DNA of 64,000 bases, taken from the NCBI GenBank assembly GCA_003260075.1, contig QLIY01000001.1, positions 248,001 through 312,000 on the forward strand, read 5' to 3'. The position numbers and the translations under genes are program-made. The notes beneath the pieces were generated by a model, which did not search any database, was not told the DNA's origin, and was given only the letters and a program-made list of their open reading frames with translations. Numbering within the stretch: position 1 is the stretch's first letter; every line of letters starts with the position of its first letter. Source of the DNA: Phallusia mammillata. Lineage: Eukaryota; Chordata; Ascidiacea; Phlebobranchia; Ascidiidae. Shown here in pieces: positions 1 through 11,450 of the stretch.

Positions 1-779
1 TGTGGTTGTTGGTATTGAGCTGAAGCAGCAGCTGCATAACTGAAAGATGGAATCGGGTCAACCTGTCCCCCTCCGCCACCACCGCCGCCTCCATTACCTC
101 CCCCACCAGAGTACCCTCCACCTCCACTTCCACCAGGAAAAGAGCCACCACCACCCGTTGGAAAGTCCTTGTTGAAGTCCATGAAGTCGGTATCAATAGC
201 GGGCCGACTTTCTTCTAACTCCTCTTCCATGACTCTTGGATCGGGTGTAAAGTCAACATTTGAAGCTTTACAAATTTCAATAAGATACCGTTCCACAAGA
301 ATCTTTTTTGGTGGCGAAGGATCCATTTTAGTCATGACCCTTTCACACACCGTTCCAACTTGATTTGACATACATGCTTCCACGTACTTCTTGCCATAAT
401 ACGCACCAAGCATATTTTGAACAGTTGTAAGCTCTTGACAATATTGACTAAGACGTGGGCCAGCCCAAATTAAGGTTGAAATTGGTGTTTTGAGACTTTC
501 TTCAAGTACTTTGGACCTTTTCATAAGCCCAATTCTTCCCGCTAGCAAATCAGCATACATTTCGACCAGCTCCATTGCTTCAACTAGATAATCTTCTCGA
601 ATGATGTGCTCCACACGGACACGAGCACGATCCGTTTTTGCATTTTTGACATAATCTGCAATTTCTGGTCTTGCTCGAAGGGCTTGGTCAGTTTTCTTTT
701 TCTCAATCAGTTTAAGTCGGGTTTGAACCAAACCCAAGTTGACTTTCAGTTTTTGTTCATTAAATCGTGGACCAAACAT
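1..779 (-). CDS. IST1: IST1 homolog, ESCRT-III regulator (partial, runs off left edge)
   Basis: IST1 binds ESCRT-III (CHMP1) and VPS4 and acts in endosomal sorting, cytokinetic abscission and membrane tubule scission in the cytoplasm. The minus strand is open from the ATG at 779 to position 1, about 259 residues with no intron. The N-terminus (MFGPRFNEQKLKVNLGLVQT) and the following helices match the Ist1 helical domain, including an RVRVEHIIREDYLVEAME segment at about residues 50-67 that is nearly invariant in the family. After about residue 200 the protein becomes Gly/Ser-rich with long glycine runs, the usual low-complexity linker before the C-terminal MIT-interacting motifs, which lie outside the window. 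The start is the first ATG in frame and fits the family N-terminus. A T-rich tract ending in AAAG about 20 bases upstream could be a 5' splice or trans-splice acceptor. Confidence 0.93.
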   Translation of the reverse strand, partial: MFGPRFNEQKLKVNLGLVQTRLKLIEKKKTDQALRARPEIADYVKNAKTDRARVRVEHIIREDYLVEAMELVEMYADLLAGRIGLMKRSKVLEESLKTPISTLIWAGPRLSQYCQELTTVQNMLGAYYGKKYVEACMSNQVGTVCERVMTKMDPSPPKKILVERYLIEICKASNVDFTPDPRVMEEELEESRPAIDTDFMDFNKDFPTGGGGSFPGGSGGGGYSGGGGNGGGGGGGGGQVDPIPSFSYAAAASAQYQQP

Positions 780-1381
780 TTTGTAAAATGTTAACCTTTA
801 AAAAATATCAAAAATATAGTAATCTTGTTGTTGAACAAACTACCATATACTTTACACAGATACCAAAGTTACACAGACCAACACACATACAAATAGATCA
901 ACGGTAGTAGTTAGTACTGATGCTTGTAAAGTTGTACTGAATTTTGGTATTTCACACAAGCTCCCAAACCTTTGTCTGAATGTTCGTTATGAACGTCTAC
1001 TAATGAATACTACTGCCCACAGTTCCTGTGTTTGTCCAATGTTTTGGTAAAGAATGATTCCCTGACATCTGATTCACAATCACACAAACCGAGTCACGAC
1101 CGAAGCATATGATGCGAATGACGTCATGTCACGTGGATGTTACACAGGTCATATGACCACAGACCTTTCGCTGGAAATGAATTGTGTCTTCAGATACACA
1201 ACACATATGTCAATATTACGTCGATTTTTAAATGCATCCGCATGCTTCCAAACTCATCACATGCTAATATATCTATGCAAGCCCACTTTCGCTGGATTTT
1301 TGACGATTAACTGCGTATATTCAGTTTAGAAGCATGGTAGCTGCTTTGTAAGCATCAAAAAACATCTGGTATAGAGTAGAC
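780..1381. other. Intergenic / upstream of IST1
   Basis: AT-rich sequence upstream of IST1. It holds the IST1 5' region on the minus strand. I see no credible coding exon or RNA gene. Confidence 0.5.
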
Positions 1382-1701
1382 CAGGGGTGGCCAACCTACT
1401 ACATACCATTCGCCAACTTTTAACATGCTGTGTTGGATGCGCCATAAATGTCTCGTAACCCCACCTTTTATGACTACTTCTTGTATATAGAGAGAAAGAG
1501 AAAGAAACAACTTTTGCATGAGAAGGATAGTAATAAGAATGTTGTGCATGAATATATATATACATAATGAATAGGGATGGCTTACTTTATTTATTTATTA
1601 GTTTATAACTTTGATTTTCATGATTATCAAAAGAAGACAATGCGCCCTTTATCATCCAATGCGCCACGTTTGGCGCATGCGCCATAGGTTGGCCACCACT
1701 G
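1382..1701. mobile_element. hAT-like non-autonomous transposon (MITE)
   Basis: The 320-bp element begins CAGGGGTGGCCAACCT and ends AGGTTGGCCACCACTG, imperfect terminal inverted repeats of hAT type. It is flanked by a perfect 8-bp target-site duplication, GAGTAGAC, at 1374-1381 and 1702-1709. There is no transposase frame inside, so it depends on another element for movement. Confidence 0.85.
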
Positions 1702-2526
1702 GAGTAGACTGTTCGTGACAATACCGTAGATTTGAACTACCTCTCAATAATGTCTACATTACATAAACCTCTTAAACCCAGGGTTTGGTTTGCAGTACTT
1801 GCCTTCAGTTATCTTCTGGTTGTACAAGTTTTTAAGATGTTGACATAGGGATAAAAAGCAGTGCCACCCACGGTTTGCAATTGCACCGTACCAGTTATTT
1901 TGCAACCAGCAAAACGGGTAGGAGTCAACGCACAAACGTTGCAGAAACTTAATCCCTTTTCAACCACTTTTTGAAAAAACACTGCTAACTAAACTCCGCG
2001 GAAGATCCGAAACCTAGATTTACTGTTTTGCAAACACCTACATAGAAAGCCTACTATGAAATGACAGTACAACCACATAGGCTGAGTTATGTTATCTAAT
2101 GTTATTACAAAATGCAAAATTTTGACACTTCTATTGCAAAAACTTATTGTTCTGTTGTGTCACAGGAAGATAACAGGTTACATAAAAACCGGATTGTACA
2201 TTTCTGCCACCAGGAGAAGTCAACAGCTCCTCTAATCTGAAGCAACTTTGGTTTTCACACATTACCAACACAAAAAGTAACACATTGAAAATTTTGGACA
2301 GCAAAAGCAAAAACTGATTTAAAACGCGAGAAGCAAAACCCCCCCCCCAAAAAGTAACACATTGAAAATTTTGGACAGCAAAAGCAAAAACTGATTCAAA
2401 AAACGCGAGAAGCAAAGTTACGCCTTGTATGCACAACATGTCCATTTAAAAAACGTTTTGAAATCACCAAATTGTATTGGAAAAGCAACACATTTTACAG
2501 TTGTACAAGCAACAACAGAGCGACAC
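1702..2526. other. Intergenic, 3' of EIF1
   Basis: AT-rich spacer between the hAT-like element and the EIF1 stop codon. It contains one unmerged allele overlap (2272-2417). The open frame that crosses that overlap is an artefact. Confidence 0.5.
2272..2417. repeat. Unmerged haplotype overlap around 10-C run
   Basis: The 10-C run at 2339-2348 separates two near-identical copies (2272-2338 and 2349-2417) that differ by substitutions and small indels. This looks like two alleles joined by a gap written as C. Confidence 0.8.
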
Positions 2527-4426
2527 TTAAAATCCATGAATCTTAACTTGTTCCTTCTTCGCTAACCCAACCTGGAAAAGAAAAAAATGTCATCAAAACA
2601 AGGTGCAATTTATGGTTGGTTTCAGGGGAGCGTGAAGACAACATTTCTAAACAGAGGATTGGGCAAACTTTTACTTTGTAATACAATGTCAAAAAAGCTA
2701 ATGGAACAGTGCAAATAACAACTTCCTACGATTTAACAGTGAAAAGTCTAAAACAATCAACTACATGACAAAGTTCACATAAATAGCTGACGTAGGCGAT
2801 ATGCTACATGTCCCTGGTTTAGTCATTTGTTTAATGCAGTGGTTTTCAAACTTTTTTTATTGCGACGCCTCTGGAAAAGTTTTCTAAATTTGTGACAGAC
2901 CACCAAATAAAAGTTAACCCCCCCCCCGTGGTTTTCAAACTTTTTTTATTGCGACGCCTCTGGAAAAGTTTTCTAGATTTGTGACAGACCACCAAATAAA
3001 AGTTGAGGAAACTTATTATTAAAGTTGAGTTTATTGATACAACAACAAAAAGGCGCGAAACGGAACTATTCTGCGATGCCCTTGGAAAATTAAAACGACG
3101 CACAGTTTGAGTTTGGGTGTTGCGACAACACAGTTTGGGCGTTGCGGCGCACAGTTTGAGAAATACTGGTTTAATGTAAATATTGACTAATTTAGGGACA
3201 AAATGTAAAAACCATTTACTAGCAAACATATGTACTTACATTCAGTAAAAATTCAGCAATATTTTGCCTCTGGTCACCTTGTAATTGCAAAACTTCCCCA
3301 TACTCTGAGTGGTCTACCACCGTTCCATTACAAGCAAACTCCTAAAAAATGCCAGCAACATGTTAATTAAATAAAATCTAGATGATGATCATTGTTCTAG
3401 ATTTAGTTTTTTTGCAATGTTATTCCTTTTGTTTTCTTGCACTCCCTCGTTTTGTTCTGCTGCTCCAACAGCGACATTCCATATTACCACTTTTTTCCTG
3501 TTCTTAAATCGGCAATAACGAGTCACTGGCCCAATGGCCAATGTTTGGCCTTTCACTGACCCCGTCATGTAAATATTGGTTACCCAAATTATCATTACAA
3601 TTTATTTCCGTTTAAATGAGTCCCCCCCCCCTTTTGTTCTGCTGCTCCAACAGCGACATTCCATATTACCACTTTTTTCAGTTCTTAAATCGACAATAAC
3701 AGGTCACTGACTCGATGGCCAATGTTTGGTCTTTCAGTGACCCCGTCATGTAATTATCAGTTACTCAAGTTATCATTACAATTTATTTCTGTTCACATTT
3801 GCGGCAAATAAAGAATTTAGTCAAATGATTAAAAGTGTAACAGTAATGGTTTCTTGCCTTTTTGCAGGCTCTCACAATTTTCTTCTTGTCATAATCTTCA
3901 GAAATCCCTTGTACAGTGGTCAAGGTTTTTCGACCGTTTCTTTGTTGAATTCTGATGTGAATCACAGACCCTTGGCTTCCAGCATCATTTCCTTTGCTTG
4001 CATCAGCAAAAGGATCTAAAACAAAACCTCACGCAATTAAATGGTTGCAGCAAGACTTGAGTTTTCTTTAAATATTGTTACAACAACAGTATGTCTAGTT
4101 TAAGGTGAACAGAACAATATAACAGATATTGATGTCTGTGTTGCACAATTGTAGAGAGTCTGATACAATATCTGCCATTGAACATAACACCACTGCCAAA
4201 GAAACAGCTACCACTTCGCCAACTGATATTTAAATGTCCATAGTCACAGTTGGACAACTTCTAATAAAAGAAGTCAATCAGAAAATATTTTTACCTCACT
4301 CCAACTCCTACTGCTCAATGCCAGGTGGAAAATGTTTTTGCCAAACTAATGTAACAAGTTAGGTTTTTAAAATAAAATGTAATATAACTTACCGTAATTT
4401 TGCAGATTAAGTACGTTATCACTCAT
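2527..4426 (-). CDS. EIF1: Translation initiation factor eIF1 (SUI1), complete, four exons
   Basis: eIF1 binds the 40S subunit near the P site and enforces AUG selection during scanning. Minus-strand exons are 4393-4426, 3858-4015, 3240-3341 and 2527-2571, joining in phase to 112 residues against 113 in the human protein. The product starts MSDNVLNLQNYDPFADASKG, contains the SUI1 core with HIRIQQRNGRKTLTTVQGI, and ends VGLAKKEQVKIHGF, all hallmarks of the family. Intron 2 begins with GC rather than GT (AAG then GCAAGA), a good match to the minor GC-AG class; no GT lies close enough to keep the frame. That intron also holds an allele overlap at 3451-3800, and intron 3 holds a hAT-like element. 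Identity is certain; the 5' UTR is not defined. Confidence 0.96.
2837..3168. mobile_element. hAT-like MITE in EIF1 intron 3
   Basis: Begins CAGTGGTTTTCAAACTTT and ends AGTTTGAGAAATACTG. Flanked by a perfect 8-bp duplication GTTTAATG at 2829-2836 and 3169-3176. It is interrupted by a 10-C run (2918-2927) after which the first ~77 bp are repeated (2839-2917 against 2928-3004), so the true element is about 240 bp. A relative is at 59481-59521. Confidence 0.88.
3451..3800. repeat. Unmerged haplotype overlap around 10-C run (EIF1 intron 2)
   Basis: About 170 bp at 3451-3621 recur at 3632-3800 with several substitutions, separated by C at 3622-3631. The whole overlap lies inside an intron and does not change the EIF1 protein. 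Confidence 0.8.
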
Positions 4427-5152
4427 GCGGAACTCTTGATTGAAGCTTAAAAGCAATTGAATGTATTCTTGACTGCAAAAATTCTTCTAGCACAGTTTTA
4501 GTTTGATACAACTTAAATCTGTGCGACAAGGAAAAAAACAGGAACAATAAGTAAAAGTTAAAACAAAAACATGAATTATACAGTAGTTATTTTTGAAAGG
4601 TAGTGGGCTAAGTTGTCAAAATGTGTTTCTTCAAAACAACGAACTTCCAAAGCACAAGGAAATAAAATCTCATAAACTGGAAAACATTCAAATAATTTAT
4701 CAAAAATTTCACAAGCGAATGATTCATTTTCTAAAGCCGTAACAAAAAAGTTAGACAGTTCACCAAATTTAAACCACGATCTCTACATTACAAATTCATA
4801 TTATACATACAAACCGTAATAAAGTAAATTTGTGACAGTAAGCGGCAGCTCCACGCAATTCACTTTTGCACAAACAACCCTAAGCGACGGCTGCTCATAG
4901 GGTTTGAGACTAAATAGTTGTGACGTCATACAAATGTCATTTTAACTTTTTGGGGAGTGTAAATCTTGAAAAATCTCAGTTTTTGTATTCATTTGTGCAC
5001 CAAATTAAAATATATTTACAATGAGCAAATCTGATAAGCGAAATAACTTTGTAGCCTACTTGTGAGCAAGGTTGGTAAAAAAAATAAAAAAATGGACAAG
5101 GTTGGTAACAAAGTTTCGAGTTATTTCGCCATTAAATTATCAAGAATTAAAA
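4427..5152. other. EIF1 upstream region
   Basis: Spacer upstream of the EIF1 start on the minus strand, the likely location of its promoter. I recognise no exon or repeat. Confidence 0.4.
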
Positions 5153-5461
5153 CCATCTGGGTTTTATGCCAGGGTGTCATACATTTTCTCAGATTTTTTT
5201 ATACTGAATCAAACCCCAACTAACGCCGACCAACAAAACTAAGCTAAAAGACTATGGAGTTAGGGTGCCATGCAATTAGCAATGCCATGCAATTAGCAAT
5301 GCCATGCAATTAGCAATTTTAACCCCCCCCCCCATCTGGGTTTTATGCCAGGGTGTCATACATTTTCTCAGATTTTTTTACACTGAATCAAACCCCAACT
5401 AACGCCGACCAACAAAACTAAGCTAAAAGGCTAAAAAACATGCCATGCAATTAGCAATTTT
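5153..5461. repeat. Allele overlap with length-variable 17-bp tandem repeat
   Basis: The copies 5153-5322 and 5334-5461 flank an 11-C run (5323-5333). The left copy carries three tandem units of GCCATGCAATTAGCAAT (5267-5317); the right copy carries one. If the copies are alleles, this is a VNTR. Confidence 0.75.
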
Positions 5462-5950
5462 AGTATGAAGGTAGCCTAATTGTATTGCAATGTATGCTAA
5501 CCTCACCCCAACATCAACCCAACTTTGACTCTAGCTCTACTGCTCCAAACCCTAGCTAACCAAAAAAAACTCTAAGGTTATATATCCCTATCTTTATAGT
5601 GTTGTGTCATGCAATGTAATTTATGTTATTTACATGTTATACATTTTCACAACTTTAATCGCGATATACCCTAACCCCGTAATTACATCGCGATATACCC
5701 TATAACCCTAACTCCACAGTTTTACCCTAACGAATCGAAAACAAAATTTTAGCTCCAAACCTAACTCTATTTCTAACCCTTAGGCTACTCCCTTAATCAA
5801 GTACAAACCTGCCCTCACCTTACAAACATTTTGTCAAGTGACGAAATTTTAAGGTGGTAATTTCATGCTATAGTATTTTCATCTCAAGTATTTTTATAAA
5901 TTTGTAATTATATCGCAATATAGCAATACCCTAAAAATCCAAACCCTAAC

Positions 5951-6298
5951 CCTAACCCTAATTTAATAGCACTAACCCTAACTAACATAAAACCTAAGCC
6001 CATAACCTTCACAATGATATTACGATGCGATGAAATTGTATCGTGACAATTTTAAGCCATGGTTTTTATTACATACATTTTCACAACTCCCCCCCCCCCT
6101 CCATAGCTCTAACCCTAACTCCATAGCTCTAACCCTAACTCAATAGATCGCCCCCCCCCCTAACCCTAATTTAATAGCACTAACCCTAACTAACATAAAA
6201 CCTAAGCCTATAACCCTCACAATGATATTACGATGCGATGAAATTGTATCGTGGCAATTTTAAGCCATGGTTTTTATTACATACATTTTCACAACTTT
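5951..6298. repeat. Unmerged copies with two C runs in the telomeric block
   Basis: Sequence 5951-6088 recurs at 6161-6298. Between them are an 11-C run (6089-6099), a 50-bp telomere-like island and a 10-C run (6151-6160). This looks like three contigs placed in series, with the middle one probably misplaced. Confidence 0.7.
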
Positions 6299-8369
6299 GT
6301 ATATACAAGAACCCTAAGTCCAACCCTAACCCTAATACCATAGCTTCAACCCTAACTACTCACAAACTGATACCTCACCTGTCACCCAATAAACATATCA
6401 TATGTGATTATAAATTTTAATGGGGTAAACATTTTCATACCTTTGTAAATATATCGCGATATGCCCTAACTCCATAGCTCCAACCCTAACCCTAACTCTA
6501 CAGCTTTACCCTAACCGAAGGAAAACCTTAACCCTCACCCTGCATACTTTGATGTGATAAAATTGTATCTTGTCAATTTCATGCCACTGTGTGAACATCT
6601 TGTTCATTTTGCAGCGTAGTAGCTGGGTTATTTCTTACACACCCCCAAACCCAACTCTCTGGCTCTAACCCTAACTAACAAAAAGTCTTACCTTCAATTT
6701 ATAAACATACTGTTATGCGATGAAATTTTATAGTGGTAATTTTAAACAGTTTCCCAACGTTGAAATTATATCGCCACATACCCTAACCCTAACTCCATAC
6801 CTTTAACCATAACTCGCTGTAAAAAATAGCTGTAATCCTATAGGGTTAGGGTTATAACTCTACCTCTAACCCTAAATAGCAAAAAGCCTATTCCTCACCT
6901 TACAAATATATTGTCATTCGTGTTGATTTCATGTCATAGTATTTACATATTATACATTTTCACAACCTTGTATTAATTTATATGTCCATATACCATAACA
7001 TTCCCTAACCCTAAGTTCATGTAAGCTTCAACCCTAACTACTCAAAAACTGATACCTGATCATCTAATAAACATGTCATCCGTGATGAAATTTTACAGGG
7101 GTAATTTTATGCTAAGGTATTTAGGTCTTATACTTTTTCATAACTTTGTAAATATATCGCGATATACCCTAACTTATAGATCCAACCCTAACCCTAACTC
7201 CATAGCTCTAACCCGAACTCCATAGCTTTAACCCTAACTCAATAGATCCAACCCTAACCTTAACTCCATAGCTCTAACCCGAACTCCATAGCTTTAACCC
7301 TAACTTATAGATCCAACCCTAACCCTAACTCCATAGCTTTAACCCTAACTTAATAGATCCAACCCTAACCCTAACTCCATAGCTCTAACCCTAACTCAAT
7401 AGCACCAACCCTAACCCTAACTTCATATCCCTAACCCTAACTCCATAGCTTTTACCCCTAACTACTCAAAAACTGATACCTCACCTAATAAACATACTGC
7501 CATGCGATGAAATTTTAACGGGACAATTTTTGCTGTAGTAATTACGTCTCATACCTTTTTATAACTTTGTAAATATATCGCGATATGCCCTAACTTCATA
7601 GATTCAACCCTAACCCTATAACGCAATAGCTTTACCCTAACAAACTGAAAACCTCAAACGCTCAAATTAGATCCATACTGAGATGAAAGTTTAACTTGTC
7701 AATTTCATGCCATAGCATGAACATCTTATCCATTTTGCAGCGCAGTAGCCTAGTTATTTCTCGACATGCCATAACCCTAAATCTACAACCCTAACCGTAT
7801 AAGGCTCTAACCCTAACCAAATAAAAACCTCATCCTCACCATATAAACATACTGTCATGCGATGAAATTTTACAGTGGTTATTTTTATACAGTTCCCCAA
7901 CGTTGAAATTATATCGCACATACCCTAAACCCATAGCTTTAACCATAACTCGCTGTAAAAAAATAGCTGTAATCCTATACGGTTAGGGTTATAACCCTAA
8001 CTCTAACCCTAACCCTAACTAACAAAAAGCCTAACCTTTACCTTACAAATATGATGTAATGCGTGTTGATTTCATGCCATGGCATTTATGTCATACATTT
8101 TCACAACCGTGTATTTATTTATATGTTCATATACCATAACCCTAAGTCCAACCCTAACCCTAACTCCATAGCTTCAACCCTAACTACCAAAAAAACGATA
8201 CCTCACCTAATAGAAATACTGTCATGCGATAAAACTTTATCGTGGTAATTTTATGCTATGGTATTAACGCCTTAAATTTTCATAACTTGGTGATTATATC
8301 GCGATATACCCTAACCCTAACTCCATAGCACCAACCCTAACCCTAACTCCATAGCACTAACCCTAACCC

Positions 8370-9214
8370 TAACTCAACAACTCTAACCCTAAGTAACAAA
8401 AAGCCTAACCTTTACCTTGCAAACATGATGTCAAGCATGTTGATTTCATGCCATGGCTTTTACATATTACACATTTTCATAACTTTAACATTACATAAAA
8501 TCACATCGATAAAATTTCATAACTATATACCCTAACCCTAACTCAATAACTCCAACCCTAACTAACAGAAAACCTTATTTTCACCATATAAAAATACTAT
8601 CATGCGATGAAATTTTATGGTGGTAATTTTATACATTTTCCCATCGTTGAAATTATATGACAGATACCCTAACCCCAACGCCTATAGCCCCCCCCCCCTC
8701 AATAGCACCAACCCTAACCCTAACTCAATAGCACCAACCCTAACCAAACGAAAACTCATAACCCTCAACTTAGATATATACTTTTATGTAATGAAAGTTT
8801 ATCTTGTCAATTTCATGCCATGGTATAAACATTTTTTTTCCATTTTGCAGCGTAGTAGCTCGGTTATTTCTTGATATACCCTAAATATGTAACCCTAACC
8901 CTAACTCAACAACTCTAACCCTAAGTAACAAAAAGCCTAACCTTTACCTTGCAAACATGATGTCAAGCATGTTGATTTCATGCCATGGCTTTTACATATT
9001 ACACATTTTCATAACTTTAACATTACATAAAATCACATCGATAAAATTTCATAACTATATACCCTAACCCTAACTCAATAACTCCAACCCTAACTAACAG
9101 AAAACCTTATCTTCACCAGATAAAAATACTATCATGCGATGAAATTTTATGGTGGTAATTTTATACATTTTCCCATCGTTGAAATTATATGACAGATACC
9201 CTAACCCCAACGCC
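8370..9214. repeat. Near-identical ~317-bp duplicate inside the telomeric block
   Basis: 8370-8687 is almost identical to 8898-9214. The first copy ends exactly at the C run 8688-8698 (11 C). It is most simply an unmerged allele, so the array length here is overstated. Confidence 0.7.
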
Positions 9215-9510
9215 TATAGCTTTAACCATAACTCGCTGTAAAAAATAGCTGTAATCCTATAGGGTTAGGGTTATAACCCTAGCTCTAACCCTAACCCTAA
9301 CTAACCAAAAGCCTATACATTCACCTTACAAACGTAATGTCATTTGGGCAGATTTCATACCATGGTATGCACATACACATCTTCACAACTTTACCATTAC
9401 ATATAATTACAACGATAAAATTTCATAACTATCGCAACATACCTTAACCCTAACTCCATCTCTAACCCTAACCCTAACTCCAAGGCTCTAACCCTAACCC
9501 AGCGTGTAAG

Positions 9511-10115
9511 CAACCTTGACCATATGATACCACTGCGATATAACTATACCACGTGACAAAATGAACCATACCATCATGACTTACAAAACAGAAACGCAAA
9601 ATTAATTTTTAAGCAAAGACCATGTAATAAGTTTTTCATAAACGTATTATTTCCATGAGACAGTTTGCAACATAAAAATAGACAAGCAATAAAAAGAAGC
9701 AGCTATTTTTGTTGTTGCTGTCTGACAAATATAAAATCATATGACGAATAGCTATTTGGGTTGTTATCATCATAAACAGGCCGGCCATTATTTCGCTTTT
9801 GACAATGACATAACAATATATGTTTCGGATATTGATTTTAAAATTATCCACACGTATTGAAGGTTTGCGTCACAGACAAATTCAGTTTATGACGTCATAC
9901 AAAACAAAAGATAAAATCGGCATGTTCTGTAATTTTGTCGGTGAAACGTTTTGTCGTGATATAAGTTGGTCAATTGTTGCTGTCATGGTTATTTTTAACT
10001 GAAAACATTATTTTTTGATAAAAATAGTCCGTATTTTTGAAACGAACTCAATCTTGAAATGTTTGTACATTGATACACTTTAATTATGAAAACATTTCTC
10101 TAAACTTCAAAAAGT
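9511..10115. other. AT-rich spacer after satellite
   Basis: Unique-looking AT-rich DNA with only short reading frames that resemble no family. I see no feature. Confidence 0.4.
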
Positions 10116-10691
10116 GTTAGTCTGTTCAATCATAGTTCGAAGTGGTATTTTTTAGCGATTTAAATTAAGTCTGACTTTTCCTTCCATTTTTAACCGTTAG
10201 GTGGAGCATCAGGCTGAACTAAGAAATGTATCTTTCCGGGAATTAAGCATCCCTGGTTTGTTCTCAATACAGCTTAACTGAACTTGAACTTATGCAGTTG
10301 TTTTGGCGTTGGAAAAATTTTTGCAATGAGAAACCGTAATCATCCAAATTGTGAATTAAAATGAAACTTTAACGGGCGTAGACTCAATCAGGGAAAATCC
10401 CCCCCCCCGTTAGTCTGTTCAATCATAGTTCGAAGTGGTATTTTTTAGCGATTTAATGTAAGTCTGACTTTTCCTTCTATTTTTAACCGTTAGGTGGAGC
10501 ATCAGGCTGAACAAAGAAATGTATCTTTTCGGGAATTAAGCATCCCTGGTTTGTTCTTAATACAGCTTAACTGAACTTGAACTTATGCAGTTGTTTTGGC
10601 GTTGGAAAATTTTTTGCAATGAGAAACCGTAATTATCCAAATTGTGAATTAAAATAAAACTTTAACGGGCGTAGACTCAATTAGGGAAAAC
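10116..10691. repeat. Unmerged haplotype overlap around 10-C run
   Basis: About 283 bp at 10116-10398 recur at 10409-10691 with a few percent substitutions; the C run is 10399-10408. The left copy has TTCCGGGAA at 10234-10242 where the right copy has TTTCGGGAA. Confidence 0.85.
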
Positions 10692-10872
10692 CGCAACAAT
10701 TTGAAATTTAAAGCGTACAAAGAGATCTAGGTGAAAGTTTAACGTGAAAGTAATTTGCACAACTTTCTAAATTGCTGACCAAACATTTTTTTCCGCTTCT
10801 GAAAAATATGTTTACAAACACAAATTACCTTGATCCTAATTTGTGGTCTTAATAATTTCGAAATCCAAATAT

Positions 10873-11378
10873 TTAATAAATTATTGGAAGAAAACATTGT
10901 TTTGTTTCTTTATACATTATTTGCAAATGCGTTTTGGTTTTTTTTTCAGGAAATTTTATACCATCCATACTTACAGATATTCACCAAAAATACATCAACC
11001 ACAAATGACTGCATAACACAACAACTTGATCGGTCTCAAGGTGAAACGGAGGTCAACGTTATTCCGGGCAATGAGGTAGATTATTACTCAGTGACGTATT
11101 ACTGTGCGAGCCGGCGTCAGACCTAAAAGCTTCCGACTTAGCTCGCTGATGTTAATACCAGTTACTTGGATTTATTCGGCGCCCGAGGCTGAGCGGGCGA
11201 CTGCCACCATGCTCATCACATCACATGTTCTGAAACTTATACACAATTAGGGCAGAGTTTGGAAAATATTTGCAACCCTTGGCAGTAGTGGGATTCATTT
11301 CTTTTTTGTCAGCCGGTTCTATCACAAACGTCATACTTTTCAGCCGGTTCTATGACAAACGTCATATTTTTCAGCCAG

Positions 11379-11450
<72 letters not shown>

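Larger units (their letters stand above)
5490..9510. repeat. Interstitial telomere-like satellite block (CCCTAA on + strand)
   Basis: About 4 kb in which short tracts of CCCTAA and variants (CTCCATAGCT, CTAACTCAATAG) alternate with a diverged unit containing TGCGATGAAATTTTA, then ATTTTATGCCATGGTA, then CATTTTCACAACTTTG and often ATATATCGCGATATACC. The unit recurs at roughly 6230, 6400, 6560, 6710, 6900, 7070, 7490, 7680, 7850, 8040, 8220, 8410, 8600, 8780, 8950, 9140 and 9320, a period near 180 bp. All telomeric tracts have the same polarity, with short GGGTTA reversals at about 6841, 7981 and 9259. Protein-coding genes lie on both sides, so this is interstitial or subtelomeric and not a chromosome end. 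C runs at 6089-6099, 6151-6160 and 8688-8698 show the block is imperfectly assembled. Confidence 0.88.

Noticed and set aside
2339..2348. CRISPR-like or regularly spaced array formed by the C runs
   Set aside because: Spacing is irregular, and each run is tied to its own local duplicate, not to a shared repeat.
5490..9510. True chromosome end
   Set aside because: Genes flank the telomere-like block on both sides and the repeats are degenerate.
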